From Marsupella aquatica (taxonomy: Eukaryota > Marchantiophyta): a stretch of DNA of 64,000 nt. Where the stretch lies: the NCBI GenBank assembly GCA_973895155.1, contig OZ316897.1, positions 20,398,001 through 20,462,000 of the forward strand, written 5' to 3'. Of this stretch, positions 11,691 to 24,112 are shown in pieces (the first letter of the stretch is position 1; every line of letters begins with the position of its first letter). The notes under the pieces are model-generated. The model saw only the letters and a program-made list of their open reading frames with translations, had not been told where the DNA came from and did not search any database. The position numbers and the translations under genes were made by a program.

Positions 11691-11760
11691 CATACCCTCC
11701 ACACCCTGCTGAGTAGATAATCAAAACTCTTATCCACTACCCGCAAAACCCATCCCACCC
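11649..11760. repeat. 59-bp tandem duplication related to the 151-bp repeat
   Basis: GCTGAGTAGATAATCAAAAC starts at 11649 and again at 11708, and both copies continue through CTTATCCACTACCCGCAAAA. The TAGATAATCA core links this to the neighbouring 151-bp units, so the whole 11269-11866 block looks like one evolving repeat family. Confidence 0.85.
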
Positions 11761-11784
11761 ACACAAACATACCCTCCACACCCC

Positions 11785-11866
11785 CTAGTATTGAGGGGAT
11801 TGAACCTGGGACCTTTCACTTCCAGGCTCATCCCTTAGCCTAAGCCAGTTGGTTACCTTGCAAGTT
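11785..11866 (-). repeat. tRNA-like SINE head with A and B boxes
   Basis: On the minus strand, TGGCTTAGGCTAAGG (complement of 11833-11847) resembles a pol III A box. GGTTCAATCC (complement of 11797-11806) closely matches the B box GGTTCRANNCC. They are about 41 nt apart, as in tRNA genes. The flanks do not fold into an acceptor stem that I can see, so this is not a functional tRNA. A tRNA-derived SINE whose body extends into the repeats at 11269-11760 is the likeliest reading. Confidence 0.45.
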
Positions 11867-13488
11867 CTTAATTAAAAATAAAGCAAGCTTCCAATTTAAT
11901 GAGAACCTTCCTACTTGTTTGTGAAGGTTCTTAATTCCTTTCACAGTAAACTAGCTCCGAGATAAAAATCTGTCAGTGTGCGAAGATATTGAACTAATCA
12001 AAGAAATTCTGGACAATTCCAAAGATTCCACATACTTTTGCAGAAGTTCAGATTGACGGAGAGGCTCTACCGTCGGACGAAACTTTTCAATGAATGACGT
12101 CAGATGATGGATTAAATTGTTTTTTTCGGGACCAGTACTCTTCCGTCTTCGTTCACCAGACGACTTTTGTTGTAGAAAACGTGGTCGAGACGTCAAGGAT
12201 TTTACACTTGGTCACTGGAACACATTTGTTGTAGGAAAATTCGTCGATAGCTCTTGAAAACGATCATACACCGTGCTGGCCTTCGTCCTGCCTTGATTAG
12301 ACAGATCCACGTACCTAATGGGTGAGGCTGCCCTTTGCTTTGACATCATTCCGACGCAGAGGATATTTGGCTTCTGAGCCAGTGAGGGTGTATGTCCTCC
12401 GCGTTCAGTTGGTGTTATCATTGGCTGAGGAAAGTGAGTGTGGAGGGGGAATCAAGCTAGCAGCAATAGATACTCGTTTAATGGTTTATATTGTAGTTTC
12501 GGTTTTGCTGCGACGGAAAGAGGGATGTGTTAGTTGATGCGTTTTTCCGTAGCTTTTCTTGTCCTGTGTGAGAATGCCCAAATTCCAAATGCTTCTTTTG
12601 TTTCATTTAGTCACCATCATCTTAACGCGCTGCAGGTAATAACAATCCTACCGGACTTCTCGGCAGTCCCCTATCAGAATCTGCTAGAAAACTGTGAGGT
12701 CCAGGATTTGATGAAGCTTGGTGTCCAATTCTCCACTCGAAACCTGCTGTGGGTCTGGTTCTTCATCTAATCCAACCTGTGCATCTGACTGGTGATAGCT
12801 CGTCTCGTTGGTGCGGGTAGATCTGTACTCTTCAAAGTTGGATTGTGGACTAGGATGTCGTTTTAGAGTTCCGGACGCCTCTTACCCCCTCTAGCTCTGA
12901 GTGGTGTCTCTCACTTTTGTATAATGGCGAAACTAGGTCATGCGCTAGCTTATTCTGGGCTGCCTTACAAGAAATTATAGATAGGCTAGTTTTGGAATCG
13001 TAGCTTATACTTCTTGGACCGATTGGGTGCACTTCTTTGCTAATTATCTACGCGAACACAGGCTTGGTGCCTTGAAGAATTGTGTCCCAATTACGTTCTT
13101 TAATAGACTGTGCTTACCTTTTACTTCCTGCGGGTTTGTTGACCATAACTTGCACTTTAAAAAATCATCCGCAGGTTTGATCGATAAAACTAGTATCCAT
13201 TTTCTACTTCCTGGGGAAGAAGTGCGTCATTGCAAACTTCAGGGCTGCCAAATCTGCGACTTCTAAGCAGATCGGGGCAACACGTCGACGCATCAAAAAG
13301 AGCTATAGTGACCGTGCTGCAACCCCGGACCATTCTGTTTTCATCCAGCAGCAGGCGCTCCACAATTACATGTGCTGAATGTCTGTAGTCATTCCAGTGA
13401 CTTGTGCAGCTTTCCACTAGTCACTGAAGTAGTTGTGGAGCTTGGTGGAGGATTTTAGAGTTTTCTTCAACTTTTGCGCCCTATCGCC
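11867..13488. other. Upstream region of the HNL gene, no gene seen
   Basis: About 1.6 kb without a recognisable coding region. It should contain the promoter and 5' untranslated region of the receptor starting at 13489, but no convincing TATA box or other named element was found by eye. The open frames present are short and unlike known families. Confidence 0.4.
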
Positions 13489-16400
13489 ATGAGTTTTCTA
13501 AATCGGCTCATGGTAATGCTTGCATTATGCACAGTCCTGTTGTGTTGCATTGCCTTGGGTTTTGTCAACAGTCTCGTTGTAGTTCTTGCAACTTGTGCGG
13601 CCCTAGCTGCAACCGCAGCCTCTACTGCCATATTTGACCGGCGAAATAAATTAAGCCGTATGACCTCGAAAATCCCAGCAGAAGCTGGTCAGGTACTTTC
13701 AAACACAAACTTGGTGGTGATCTCTCTATTCTAGCTTCTGAATGGTTCTATGTTGTCAGGTTCCCAATTGCCGTTGGGACTTAAACTGTGCTGCTTTTGT
13801 CACATGGGTAGCAAGATAAAGTCTGCGACTCGTCTCAGTCTCTCATCTTTGGAAATTATTCAATCTTATCCCAACTGATTTGGCATTCTGTACCATATTG
13901 TGCACAGAGAATTAACTTGCACCATTTTGTTTTGCGTTCTCAGGTGTCTCAATTGAATTCCTCTGTGTACAAATTGCATAGTCCGTCCGGCGAACCAAGC
14001 ATGGACGTCGTATTTTTCCATGGATTCCAACACGGGGATTATAAAGATGCCCATTTGTCTACGTGGAATTGTGGAGACGGGTCCTCCATTTGGCCACAAA
14101 CTTGGCTGGTGGAGAAGTTTCCTGATGCCCGCATTCTGTCTGTTTCCTACGATGCTAGTGTTATTAAGAGTTGTGAAGGTGGAACAATTGACATGCATCT
14201 CATAAGCGAGAACTTGACATCAGATCTGCTGACTGCAAAGATCGGACAAGAACCCTGCCGCCCTGTCGTATTGGTTGGTCATAGTTTTGGGGGCTTGGTC
14301 ATAAAGCACATATGCGTGTATGCATCAAGCACGACGGGCCGGTTGAAGAGAAACTCGGAGAAAAAATTTCAGCTAACTGCATTTTTGGAAAATGTAAAGG
14401 GGATCTTTTTCTATTCTACCCCGCATCAAGGAGTCTTCGGCCACATAGCTGAACATTTTGTGGCTGAAGGTCCTTTATTGGAATATGTGAAAACACTTAG
14501 TAAACCAAGGGCAAGAGTCAATTCTGATTTCGACAATCTTTGCGGACAAGATGGACAATACAAGATGTGGCAAATTGCAGGAGTCGGAGAAAGTCTTCCA
14601 ACCAAATTGGTAAGAGCTAGTTCCACTTTTACTTGATTCAAAGAAGTGATATGAAAAAGTTATCCATTTACGAATGATTTCTAGTTACAGTTTCCGACGG
14701 GAAAGAATCCTCTAGATATGCTTCCAGTCAAAAGTATCCAGTTGGGCTACAATACGTACTCTCTTCCCACTGTTTTCCCTCACAAACTTCTGCGTAGATT
14801 CTGGTTGAGTTAAGTGGCCCTGGAGCCGTTGGAATTGTAAAAAATAACCGAGATTGGCAAGCACATCATTTTCTAGTCTCCATATTGGGAGTTCGGGATA
14901 CTTTTTGAAATTGAGGCCCTCATCGGTGGAGTCAAATGATCCTCGAATGTCCTCCTTACTATTTTCAAAATCTAAGGTTCACACATGCTCAGCTTTCAAA
15001 AGTGCAATCAACGATATCAATCCTAATGGCACATTGACAGAAGTAGTGAGATGGTATTTGGTGTATTGAATTTCTATCTGACATTGACTTGTTCAGTCCT
15101 GCATCGTCATTCATATCTCTTAAGCTTTTATTTACTGCTGGTTGGCACATGAAGCATGCAGAGGATTAGCCAAGAGCTCGATGAGAGTCATAGGAACGAG
15201 ATTTGTATGGCTATATATGGTAACATGTCGTCTTTGCTCAACTCTTTTGCAGGGTAGTTTTAGTGATATAGTTGTTGAAGAAGCATCTGCAAGATATGGC
15301 ACTAGTTTCAACATTGTGGAAAGAGCTGACCACATCTCTGTCTGTAGACCGCTGCAACAGACTTGTAGAAGTTTCTCTGCCCTGACGAATTTTCTTGAGG
15401 GCGTTGGTGGTGATTCAAAGGTGGAGTACCTCGATCCCGGAAATGGGTTGCATTTGCTGGAGTTATGTTTTTCTACTGCAAGTTACTTACCATTCTATTA
15501 ATTTGTGTTTAATCTCTGCATCGACTGCCAACATGAGGAGTCACAATGATGTCCATTGGCGGATGAGAATTTGTACCTTCTGAAGAGCACCTGGGTAACC
15601 ATTCTTTTAGAAAGTGAACGTTCATGCTCAGAAGTTTTAATCTGTTTTTTCCAGAGTGACAGTCTACTGTAAGCGTATTTCTCAAACTTGAATCGTCCCC
15701 CGTGTCTCTGGACACATTATTACAAAGTTCAAAGTGTGTTCCGCTTGGCAGATCAAAGTGAAAGTTGGTTACGTGTATTGTAACCCTAGAATTGTATACT
15801 GCACAAGCCTCGTTGTCGGAAATTCTTCCAGGCTTATAGAGACCTTTGGTAGTACGTAAGTAGGAGACATTCAATTACATACAAATCTGGTAAGAGTTAT
15901 TGCATGCACCACATGAATTCACATAATCATATCTGAGTTGGCGTATCGTATCGATCTTTCCAGGCAATGGTGTATGGGCTCCCTGATTATCCCACGGCTT
16001 TGGAGCGTCGTGTTTTCGAGGTTCAACAGAAGTTAGCAACTAGTCCCGTGGTAGGAATTGTGGGTATGGGAGGCATCGGGAAGACCACTATTGCGAAGCA
16101 GCTATTTAATAATCTCTCTCCACAATTTGAGTATACATGTTTTGTGGACAATGTTAAAGGCATTGAAGTCCACAAGTCAAGCGACCAGGTACTCAGCCAA
16201 TTTCGTCGGAATGGAAGTAGGGTGGACCAGAATTCATTGGAATGGTCTGGTCTAAAGAGGAAGAAAAGTCTGATCACGATGGATGATGTGGACTCGGAAA
16301 ATCAGGTCAGAATTCTGCCTAGATTGGATGAGTTTGGGGATGGCAGTCGACTGATCTTCACCACTCGTGATGAAGGCGTTTTGAAAGCTATTCCAAATTG

Positions 16401-19022
16401 TGCCATCTACAAAGTTGATTTTCTCAACGCAGACGAGGCGACGAAGCTATTCTGCCAGCATGCATTTCAGCAACAAGAAATTCCAGATGACCTTACCGAG
16501 GTGAATTGGCACTTGGAAGAAAACGTCAAGAAAGTGGTCGAGAAGTGCGCCGGCTTACCATTGACGCTTGAAGTAATGGGGTGCTATCTTAGGGATCACA
16601 AGACGAATGCTAGAGTCTGGAAGGAGACGTTAGACAAGCTCGGAAAGGCTCAATCTGTTGATGGACTTCGCAATGACAGAGTGTGGAGTTCATTGAGAGT
16701 GAGCTATGATGCTCTATCCCTCGAAGAGCAAGGAATGTTCATCGAGGCTGGTACTTATTTTTTTGAGCAGCCGGTAGAGACAGCCCTTGCTGCTTGGAGC
16801 ACTGCTTTTGGACATCCAGAATCGAGGTGGGCCAACTTGCTGAGGACATCCATGGTGAAGGAAGTCGACAGGACTGAATTGAATCCGACCTTGAAGAAGC
16901 AGATCAAATACAAGCAAGTGTGGGTGCACCAACAGCTGCGTGATTTGGCCAAACAGCTCTCCCAGGGGGCCATCATATCAAAGGGTGTTGGAGAAAGTTA
17001 TCGAGCAATCGATCTGCTCAGTGCAAGTGAGGTTAGTACTGAAACGGAAACTTTGATACAAAATAACGCCTTATCGACTTCACTTGTCTGAGAGGAGACG
17101 TCGCGTAGCATGCAATTTGATGGAAAAAGTGCCAAGAGTTCTTAGAATTTTCTTGGAAGCGGTAGATTCTCAAATTATGTTTCTCAACGGATTGAATGAC
17201 GGTCATCCAATATCTGTTTTACATAAAGACTCCAATAATGTAATCGACGCTTAATTATTGAACCTTTTCGGCAAACGAACGCTAATTGAGAATTTACTTT
17301 TGTCAACAGGTGCAAGCACAGACAAGTATTCTGCGACTCTGGGCCGATGATCCTGGAGGATACCCAAATCTTCAGTTAGAACTGCTGGATAAGTTCGAGA
17401 AACTCAAGTATTTGGACCTGTATTATATGTTACCGGAAGGGTCCAGCAACGCCTTATCAAGGAATCTTTGCTTACTAAGTTGCACTCATCGGCTTTCCTA
17501 CCAAGCCCCCCACCTCTGTATAAGTCTGGAGGACATGACTAATTTAGCTTTCTTAAAGCTTGTATGCGTGGAGATGGCGGAGGAAAGTCTTGAAGGATTG
17601 GGGAAGCTCAGCAACATGCGCCTTTTATTTCTCGATGGTATATGGGGGCCTTCCCGTCTGCCAGACAATTTTGGTCATCTGTCCCAACTGAAACGGTTGG
17701 AGTTAACTGAAGTGAGGTTCACAGCACTGCCGGATTCGTTTGGCAATCTTTCGGCGCTTGAAGTTTTGCTCTTATGCAGGATCCCAGTTGTGAAGCTGCC
17801 CGAATCTTTCGGGAATCTCTCTTCGCTGGCAACGTTAGTCATTCAAAAATGTTACCGGCTTGAAAGTCTGCCCGAATCCTTCGGGCACCTTTCCTCGCTG
17901 AAAGAGTTGCACATCATGGATTGTGATCAGCTTCGATTTCGACAGCCTACTCAGATCGACTTGCATGAGGCAATTGAGACGGCTCACAGAATTGAGACAA
18001 ATGGGCTTACCCTAAACTTATCTTCACTCGCATATCTATGCGTATATGGGTGTCGCAATCTGAAGACGCTGCCTGCGAGTTTTGAGCTTCTTCTTTCCTT
18101 GGAAGAACTTGAGTTGTATGTTTCTGGACTACAGACGCTGCCGGAAAGTATTGGCCAATTCAAGTCTCTGCAGAGATTGATCATAAAACAGGGTCAGCAC
18201 CTGGACACCCTACCTGACAGCTTTGGGAATTTACCTGCCCTCACATATTTGTGTCTCCAAGAATGTGAGAGTCTTCAAAGATTGCCGGCGAATTTCGGGA
18301 ATCTCTTGTTCTTGCAAGTATTAAGAGTCGAAAGCTGTCGCAAATTACAGCGATTACCTGACAATTTCGGCCAGCTCTCGGCTCTAAAGAGGTTATTTAT
18401 AAGAGGGGCCGACGAACTTGAGGAGCTACCAGACAGTTTTGGGAACCTCTCTTCACTGGAAACTTTCTCTATTGCGGCCAATAAGTTGCAAAGGTTGCCG
18501 GTTAGCATAGGTCAGCTTCCAGCGCTGAAGAAACTGGATGTTCGGGCGGAAATGCTGAGCAGTTTACCAGAAGAGCTTGGTGACCTCTCGTCGCTAGAAA
18601 TCCTTCGGATTGGAAACTGTGGACGCTTGAAGACCCTTCCGGAGAGTTTAGGGCGCATTTCGTCCCTGAGAGCAGTAATACTTCATGACTGCAGCGAATT
18701 GAAGAGTCTACCAGATAGTTTGGGAAAGACCTTCTCGCCTCATGGAGACAGAAGTGCAGAGACGAGGAGCCCAGTAGCCGGCCATCCCTCCCAAAAAGCA
18801 TCGACGGGGGGATTATGGCTACATGTTTATAAATGTCCATTCCTTGATAAGTCAGTACTGCAACCATTGGGCTGGATTGAGGCCGATGAAAAGGATTTTG
18901 TTCGAGGAGGTCACGACAGTATATTTGTTGGGTGTTTCGGAAAGTGGTACGTGAGAAAATTTCCCGTGAGGACAGCAGACGCAGCTGAATTGAACAATGC
19001 GCAGGGAGAGAACAAAGGGTGA
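13489..19022 (+). CDS. HNL immune receptor: alpha/beta hydrolase-NB-ARC-LRR
   Basis: Predicted exons 13489-13692, 13944-14609, 15253-15420, 15964-17031 and 17310-19022, all joined in phase 0, give about 1272 residues. Exon 1 encodes two hydrophobic segments (residues about 5-50), suggesting a membrane anchor. Exons 2-3 encode an alpha/beta hydrolase: oxyanion-type FFHGF, nucleophile elbow GHSFGG (Ser about 182) and candidate catalytic His about 317 in RADHIS. Exon 4 is the NB-ARC: P-loop GMGGIGKTT (about 380-388), kinase-2 LITMDDVD (about 449-456), RNBS-B GSRLIFTTRD, GLPL (about 543) and a VHQQLRD block (about 667) where MHD is usual. Exon 5 has about 14 LRRs of the LPxSFGxLSSL type, with an island of about 27 residues after the fourth. 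By family knowledge it would sense pathogens, with nucleotide-dependent switching by NB-ARC. The domains are clear; exon 3's donor (GTGGAG) is the weakest splice call. Confidence 0.88.
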
Positions 19023-21118
19023 CCAGGTGCGTGTCTTCCTCGCACGGAAACCTATGCCTCTCCCCACGAGGACTGTGCACTAGTGTGCATCTGATTTGTT
19101 GTAAGTTTTAAACCTGGGTCTAGCAACGAGGAAAGCAAGCTTGCTGCAAGGTGATGGAGTACCACTTTTCCGCTTCACAACAAGAGATCATTGTCTTGTG
19201 AACGCACTGTGCTTCCACAGGTATGGTCCTAGAAGAGGAAGAGAGGGAGAGGGAGAGAGAGAGAGAGAGCTGCGTCGTCCAGAAACGACTGCAGCTATGG
19301 CCGTTCTAGTTAAAGTTTCGCTTCCATGCCAATTCTGAAATGGCAATGTAGGCTCATCATGGGCAAAATTCATGTAGCAAAGTCAGGTCTCATGACTGGA
19401 AGTACAAACCTGAAATCCGAGAAGGGTCTTCTGGTCCTTTAGGATCTTAGATGGGTGAAATCAAGGGACATCAGTATCGATAGGAGCTTTTTTTAATTGA
19501 TGGGATAAGTCTCCAGCATAACAAAAAGTCCTCACAATTCTAGGATGGCTGGGGGAGATTTTGGACATGAATGGTTGTAGGCAACCCACAGGGAGGAAAA
19601 AATAGTTGCAGAAGCAGTCAAGGCTGGTAACTTAGAATCAACTTGAAACGGTTGTGAAGGAGATCTTGAGACTTGGTCAGTTTGTTGCAAGTTGATTTAG
19701 GGTTAAGTTTCTTTCCAGTGGCTGAAATTTGGCAAAGCCATTAATCAGAAAGTGTGCAGTGAGAATGTTGAGTATCAAGAGAAAATCATCCATGGCTAAT
19801 GGGTCAAAGATTTAGTGTTGTTGGGTACTCATGACCTATTGAAAACTGCCCTAAACTAATATATCGTGGCTGAATGACAGAAGCTCTCGACTGTTCTCAC
19901 GCCCTCTCAGAACTCATCTGCTCTTGTCTATCTAGTCACTCTCTAACAATCTTTGACCATCATTACACACAAACTCGACAATTCAACACCAAGCAGCTCC
20001 CAAGGACGAAGCTCCTCCCTCCCTCTCGATTGACACAACGCCCCTCCCGCACAACTCAACAACTCTCTCCCTCCCGAGTGACATCTTGAACGCCTTCCCC
20101 TCAACTTTAGTTTCACAAGAAACTTTACATAGGAATACTGCCGCCGGCTCATGCCCTTGACTCTCCTCGACCATGCTGCCCATTGAACCAAAGTCAATCC
20201 AAGCCAGAGCGGGCAGTGCGGATTTGGGACTGGGACAGGCAGCATATGGGCCCTGAGAAGGCTTGGCACCCTTAATGCGGTGTAGATTTAGCTCGCAGTC
20301 ATTTAAAATTGTAGTGACAGAATGAGAATGGACCAAGAAAGTGAATGAGAAACTTTGGTGGGCAAACTCTCATCGACATGTGAAGCTCAATTGATACAAA
20401 GAAAACCTTTTATGAGGGCCCTGTAGGGAAAGAAACCCCTTGAGGCCCCAGTCTTCGAAATGGACTGTGTTGGCTCTGATTCCCTGAAACCCGTGAGTGT
20501 CCCTAGCGATATCCCCCCTTCATACAGTCACGCGTCTCCTACCGGTCCGGTTTGACTGCAGCTTGATTCTTTTTAATTGTTATCCCTGGAATTGGAGAGC
20601 AAACAGGTACCTATGGAAGCTGTCCTATGTTCTCAGTTTGTGTGCAGCTTCAGACTTTAAATTTCCCAGCTTGATTCATCTGATTGTTAATCCCTGGAAT
20701 TGAACAATGGATTGAGCAGAGAGGTACCTTTGGAGGTGGTAATTTTTGGAAAGAATCATCTATATCGGTAATATTCAATTGGACTCTCCTCTCGGCAAAT
20801 GCGTTTTACACATAATAGAGATTTAGGACGAAGAGTGAATTTGGATTCACCTAGTAGGTAGATGAGTCTAAATTGAGTATCGTCAGAATTCTGAAGAATG
20901 TTCACCAAACCAATAACTTCTAGAGTGGAGAAGCACCTGATTTAGGATAAAATCGTTACAATTACACATGGACGATAAAAACAATTATCGATAGAGTTGT
21001 GTGGGTCTACAAGGACATGACTGGTTATTGTACAAGATTGGAGGCAAGTGTACTTCTCCAGGTATAGCTGACCCTATTGGTAGCCAGGTAGTTTAGTTTG
21101 GAATGTAGCTAGCCAAAA
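19023..21118. other. Gene-free stretch 3' of the HNL gene
   Basis: No gene recognised. It holds a short purine-rich GA repeat (about 19235-19270). It also holds a degenerate duplication near 20557-20735: CAGCTTGATTC...TTGTTA...TCCCTGGAATTG followed by AGGTACCT(A/T)TGGA, seen twice. The first part probably contains the receptor's 3' untranslated region. Confidence 0.4.
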
Positions 21119-21217
21119 GTGAAGTCCAAAAATTGGGTACTTCTAACCAGGTTTTGGCTAACTAGGGATTTTAATTTTCCAAACCTGGTTAGCAATACCC
21201 AATTTTTGGACTTCACA
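21119..21217. repeat. Foldback element with arms of about 38 bp
   Basis: The left arm (21119-21157) begins GTGAAGTCCAAAAATTGGGT. The reverse complement of the right arm (21179-21217) begins with the same 20 bases and continues nearly identically through CTAACCAGG, with about three mismatches and one indel. The loop is about 21 nt. This is a near-perfect hairpin, consistent with a small foldback MITE or a recent inverted duplication. Confidence 0.9.
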
Positions 21218-23945
21218 CATAATTTAATGTATAACACTGATGTATATAATATATCACTTGACTTCCAAATGGTTACTTTTTAACCTCTTTCTTAGTTTAT
21301 TCAAGTGTTATTACTCTTCCATATTCATTTTTTTACACTTACAGAGTCTAGAATTGTTTCTGCCTTCCTCTAAACACGAGTACAATTTCTTTGGCTCCAC
21401 AACACTTTCTTGCCTCACCTACTCCTTTGTCTCACCTGTGCTACATTTTTGTGAACACAGGCATTATCACACCAACATGGTCAAAGTGACTGTGTGGCCA
21501 CAACAACAATCTTACAATGCATGGTATCTACTTCTCTCCTGGCAAGGAAGGAGATTCACCAAGAATTTAGTTACTCCCAGACTGACTCACGTGTATGGAG
21601 TATGACCGTCAGATTATCTTTGATTTGATCTCATTTATTGGATCTGGCTAGTAGATATGGAGGTATTTGGTGATTTTAATGAAAATTTTCCAATTCTTTC
21701 TTTGTAATCGTCACCGAAGAAAACCAGAGGACAAATTTGACAAAACTTTGCCCACGTTAAAAAGGCCAGTGGGGAGCAGAACACACAGAACCCAAGGGGC
21801 CAGGGGAGAGCCAGTGAATATTGCACCACCACTAGTGCCACTACAACCACACAATGAAACATCTGACTTGTGCCCACCAGGTCAGGATCTGAAGGGAAGC
21901 AAAGACATAGTTTCTGGGCCCATCCATCTGAAGGCATATCTTTATCGATGACCACCACTTGGTCTGATTGTAAGACTATAAGGCTACAGGCCCTCAATGT
22001 ATGTTTGGATCTTTGTAACGGCACTTTGGGGTTAAGAACTTAATTTTGAGGCAAAACACTTGGACCACTTAGTGGCACCAAGCCAAGTGCTGGACTCTCT
22101 TCATGCTTGGATTGGGGTGTCAAGCAATCATGCTCCGCGCCTGGACTGTCACTGCATCTAGAGTACTTGAGTCCGAACAGCCTGGATTTGTGCAAGGCCA
22201 ACACTTGCGTGCATGAGGCACTTACTAGCAGCACAGGTTACGCTTAGATAACTAAGAACCCCAATTTAAGGAAAACCAAACTTTGGAAATTCCGAAAATC
22301 ACTAAATATTATTATTTTAATAAAAAGGGGGCAACATGACACGTGGCTGCGCGTGAAACCCTGAAAATGACTGCAACATCACATTTTAACCACTCCAACT
22401 TGACGGGACCAAGAGACATGCTCACTCGAATAATAACAAATGATAGAGAAATAAAGCCCAGGTACTTAATGAGACATGATTTTTGGCCCTGAACTTGTTT
22501 GGAGACCATGAGACACTGTTGCAATAAGCATTCCAATGCCTACAAATAAGTCCAAGCAGACATCCATGGACAAGTTTGACAGACCTGATGAAACCCCTTG
22601 AGCTAGGAGCCAACTTAAAGGGACCACAGGGCAATCTCAGGGGTCCCTTGCACACAAGATCCCCAATTGATCCCTGTATGAGGCCATCACCATTGCTATC
22701 CAGACCCCTAGCGGAAATCAGGGCCCCTGGTTTTTCTGATAAAAATGTGTAATAGCATCCAGAAGGCGAGGAATGAAGCTATCCACTCCCATTTTCTTGG
22801 GAGACTCCTAATATGGGTTGTCCGCCAAACAGCTCCAAATATATCTTTCTTATCTTTGAAGAAGTATAAATTACACATAAAATTATATGTCCCCTATAGT
22901 AAGTCGCACAGAGCATAGCTTCCCTCCCAATTGGTTCTAACTAAATTGAAGGAAGACCATGACTGAGTTCTGACAGGGAAGAGGGGAGCAAAGGCAAAAT
23001 CATTTCCTGGTCAGTGTGAATAATCAGGGTAGCCAGGCTGATCATTTATAGCAACAAAACCAATCAAGAAAGAGAAATAAAGCAAACAGAGAAAGCAAAC
23101 ATAGGACCAGAATGAAGTGAGTGGCTACACAAAGCAGGAATCAAACAAGTGCACCAGACAAAGAAAATGATCAACCAGTAAGTATGTGAACCACAAATAT
23201 TTGGAAGGGGCATACATAGTGTGACTAAAAAATGAGAGCATACCTTCAATGGGGTAACCGGGACGCAGCTGGGAGAACTTTGGATAGGGCAGCTGGGAGA
23301 ACAAACACCAGCACAGCTTCAACGCCAGGGAGCACAAGTGGGAGAGCGAATGACACTGAGCATAGCTAGGAGAGCAAACTTTCCAACAGGGAACACAGCT
23401 GGGAGAGCCGAAGACGAGTGTAGCTTGCCTTGGAGAGAAAATGAAAGTCCAAGAATAAAGAAAGAGGGGGAACATGAGAATCCAACAAAAACCCATGATA
23501 GAAAATGTCAAAAGCTCCCATTGCCTTGGCCAGCCTTGTCTCCACCTCCCTGGCTCCTATGCACTCAACATGCCAATCGTCACAGGGCAGCTGCCCTAAA
23601 GCCAGTCCTTCACACCTCAACTGCCACATCATGCCCTTGGTCCTGCCCCACTTCCTTGCCCATGGTCATAGGGCACACAATTCAAGTTGTGCCCTCAAAC
23701 CTGCCATGAAACCCTCATTGTACCCCTAATTGATCCCTAAAGTGCGCCCTCTAAAGTGTGCCGTCGACATTAATATGTAGTGACACATGGACCAATTTAA
23801 ACCTGGCACATGTCCCCATCATATACGGGGTGATATAAAGGCCGACTAAATACCCCTATCTTAAACTTACGACTTAAATTGACAAATTTATTTTTTTGCA
23901 CCCCTACCTGGTGGACAGTGCAATTTAAGTTAGTGAAAGTCACAC

Positions 23946-23976
<31 letters not shown>

Positions 23977-24112
23977 AAAGCAGAAAAAAGAAGGAAACAA
24001 ATGAAAGGAGAAGCAAGTGTAGGCCGCAAGTCCCTTTGTGCAATCTCTTTACTTCTTCCTATACGGCATTTCTGTTTCTTCGCCAATGTGATATATATCT
24101 TTAATTAAATAA
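21218..24112. other. Gene-free stretch
   Basis: No protein family recognised on either strand. Near 23265-23410 the word CAGCTGGGAGA recurs several times in a degenerate pattern. A run of about 22 C followed by about 13 A sits at 23945-23979. Long minus-strand frames near 21635 and 23125 look like chance. Confidence 0.4.

Noticed and set aside
17984-19080. Minus-strand open frames inside the LRR exon
   Set aside because: They mirror the repetitive LRR coding sequence on the plus strand and have no domain of their own.
19235-19270. GA-rich repeat
   Set aside because: Short simple-sequence tract with no adjacent gene start; too common to call a regulatory element.
23945-23979. C run followed by A run
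   Set aside because: The C run pairs in principle with the G run at 24113, but the flanks do not match as inverted repeats. It is treated as a simple homopolymer, possibly length-uncertain in assembly.
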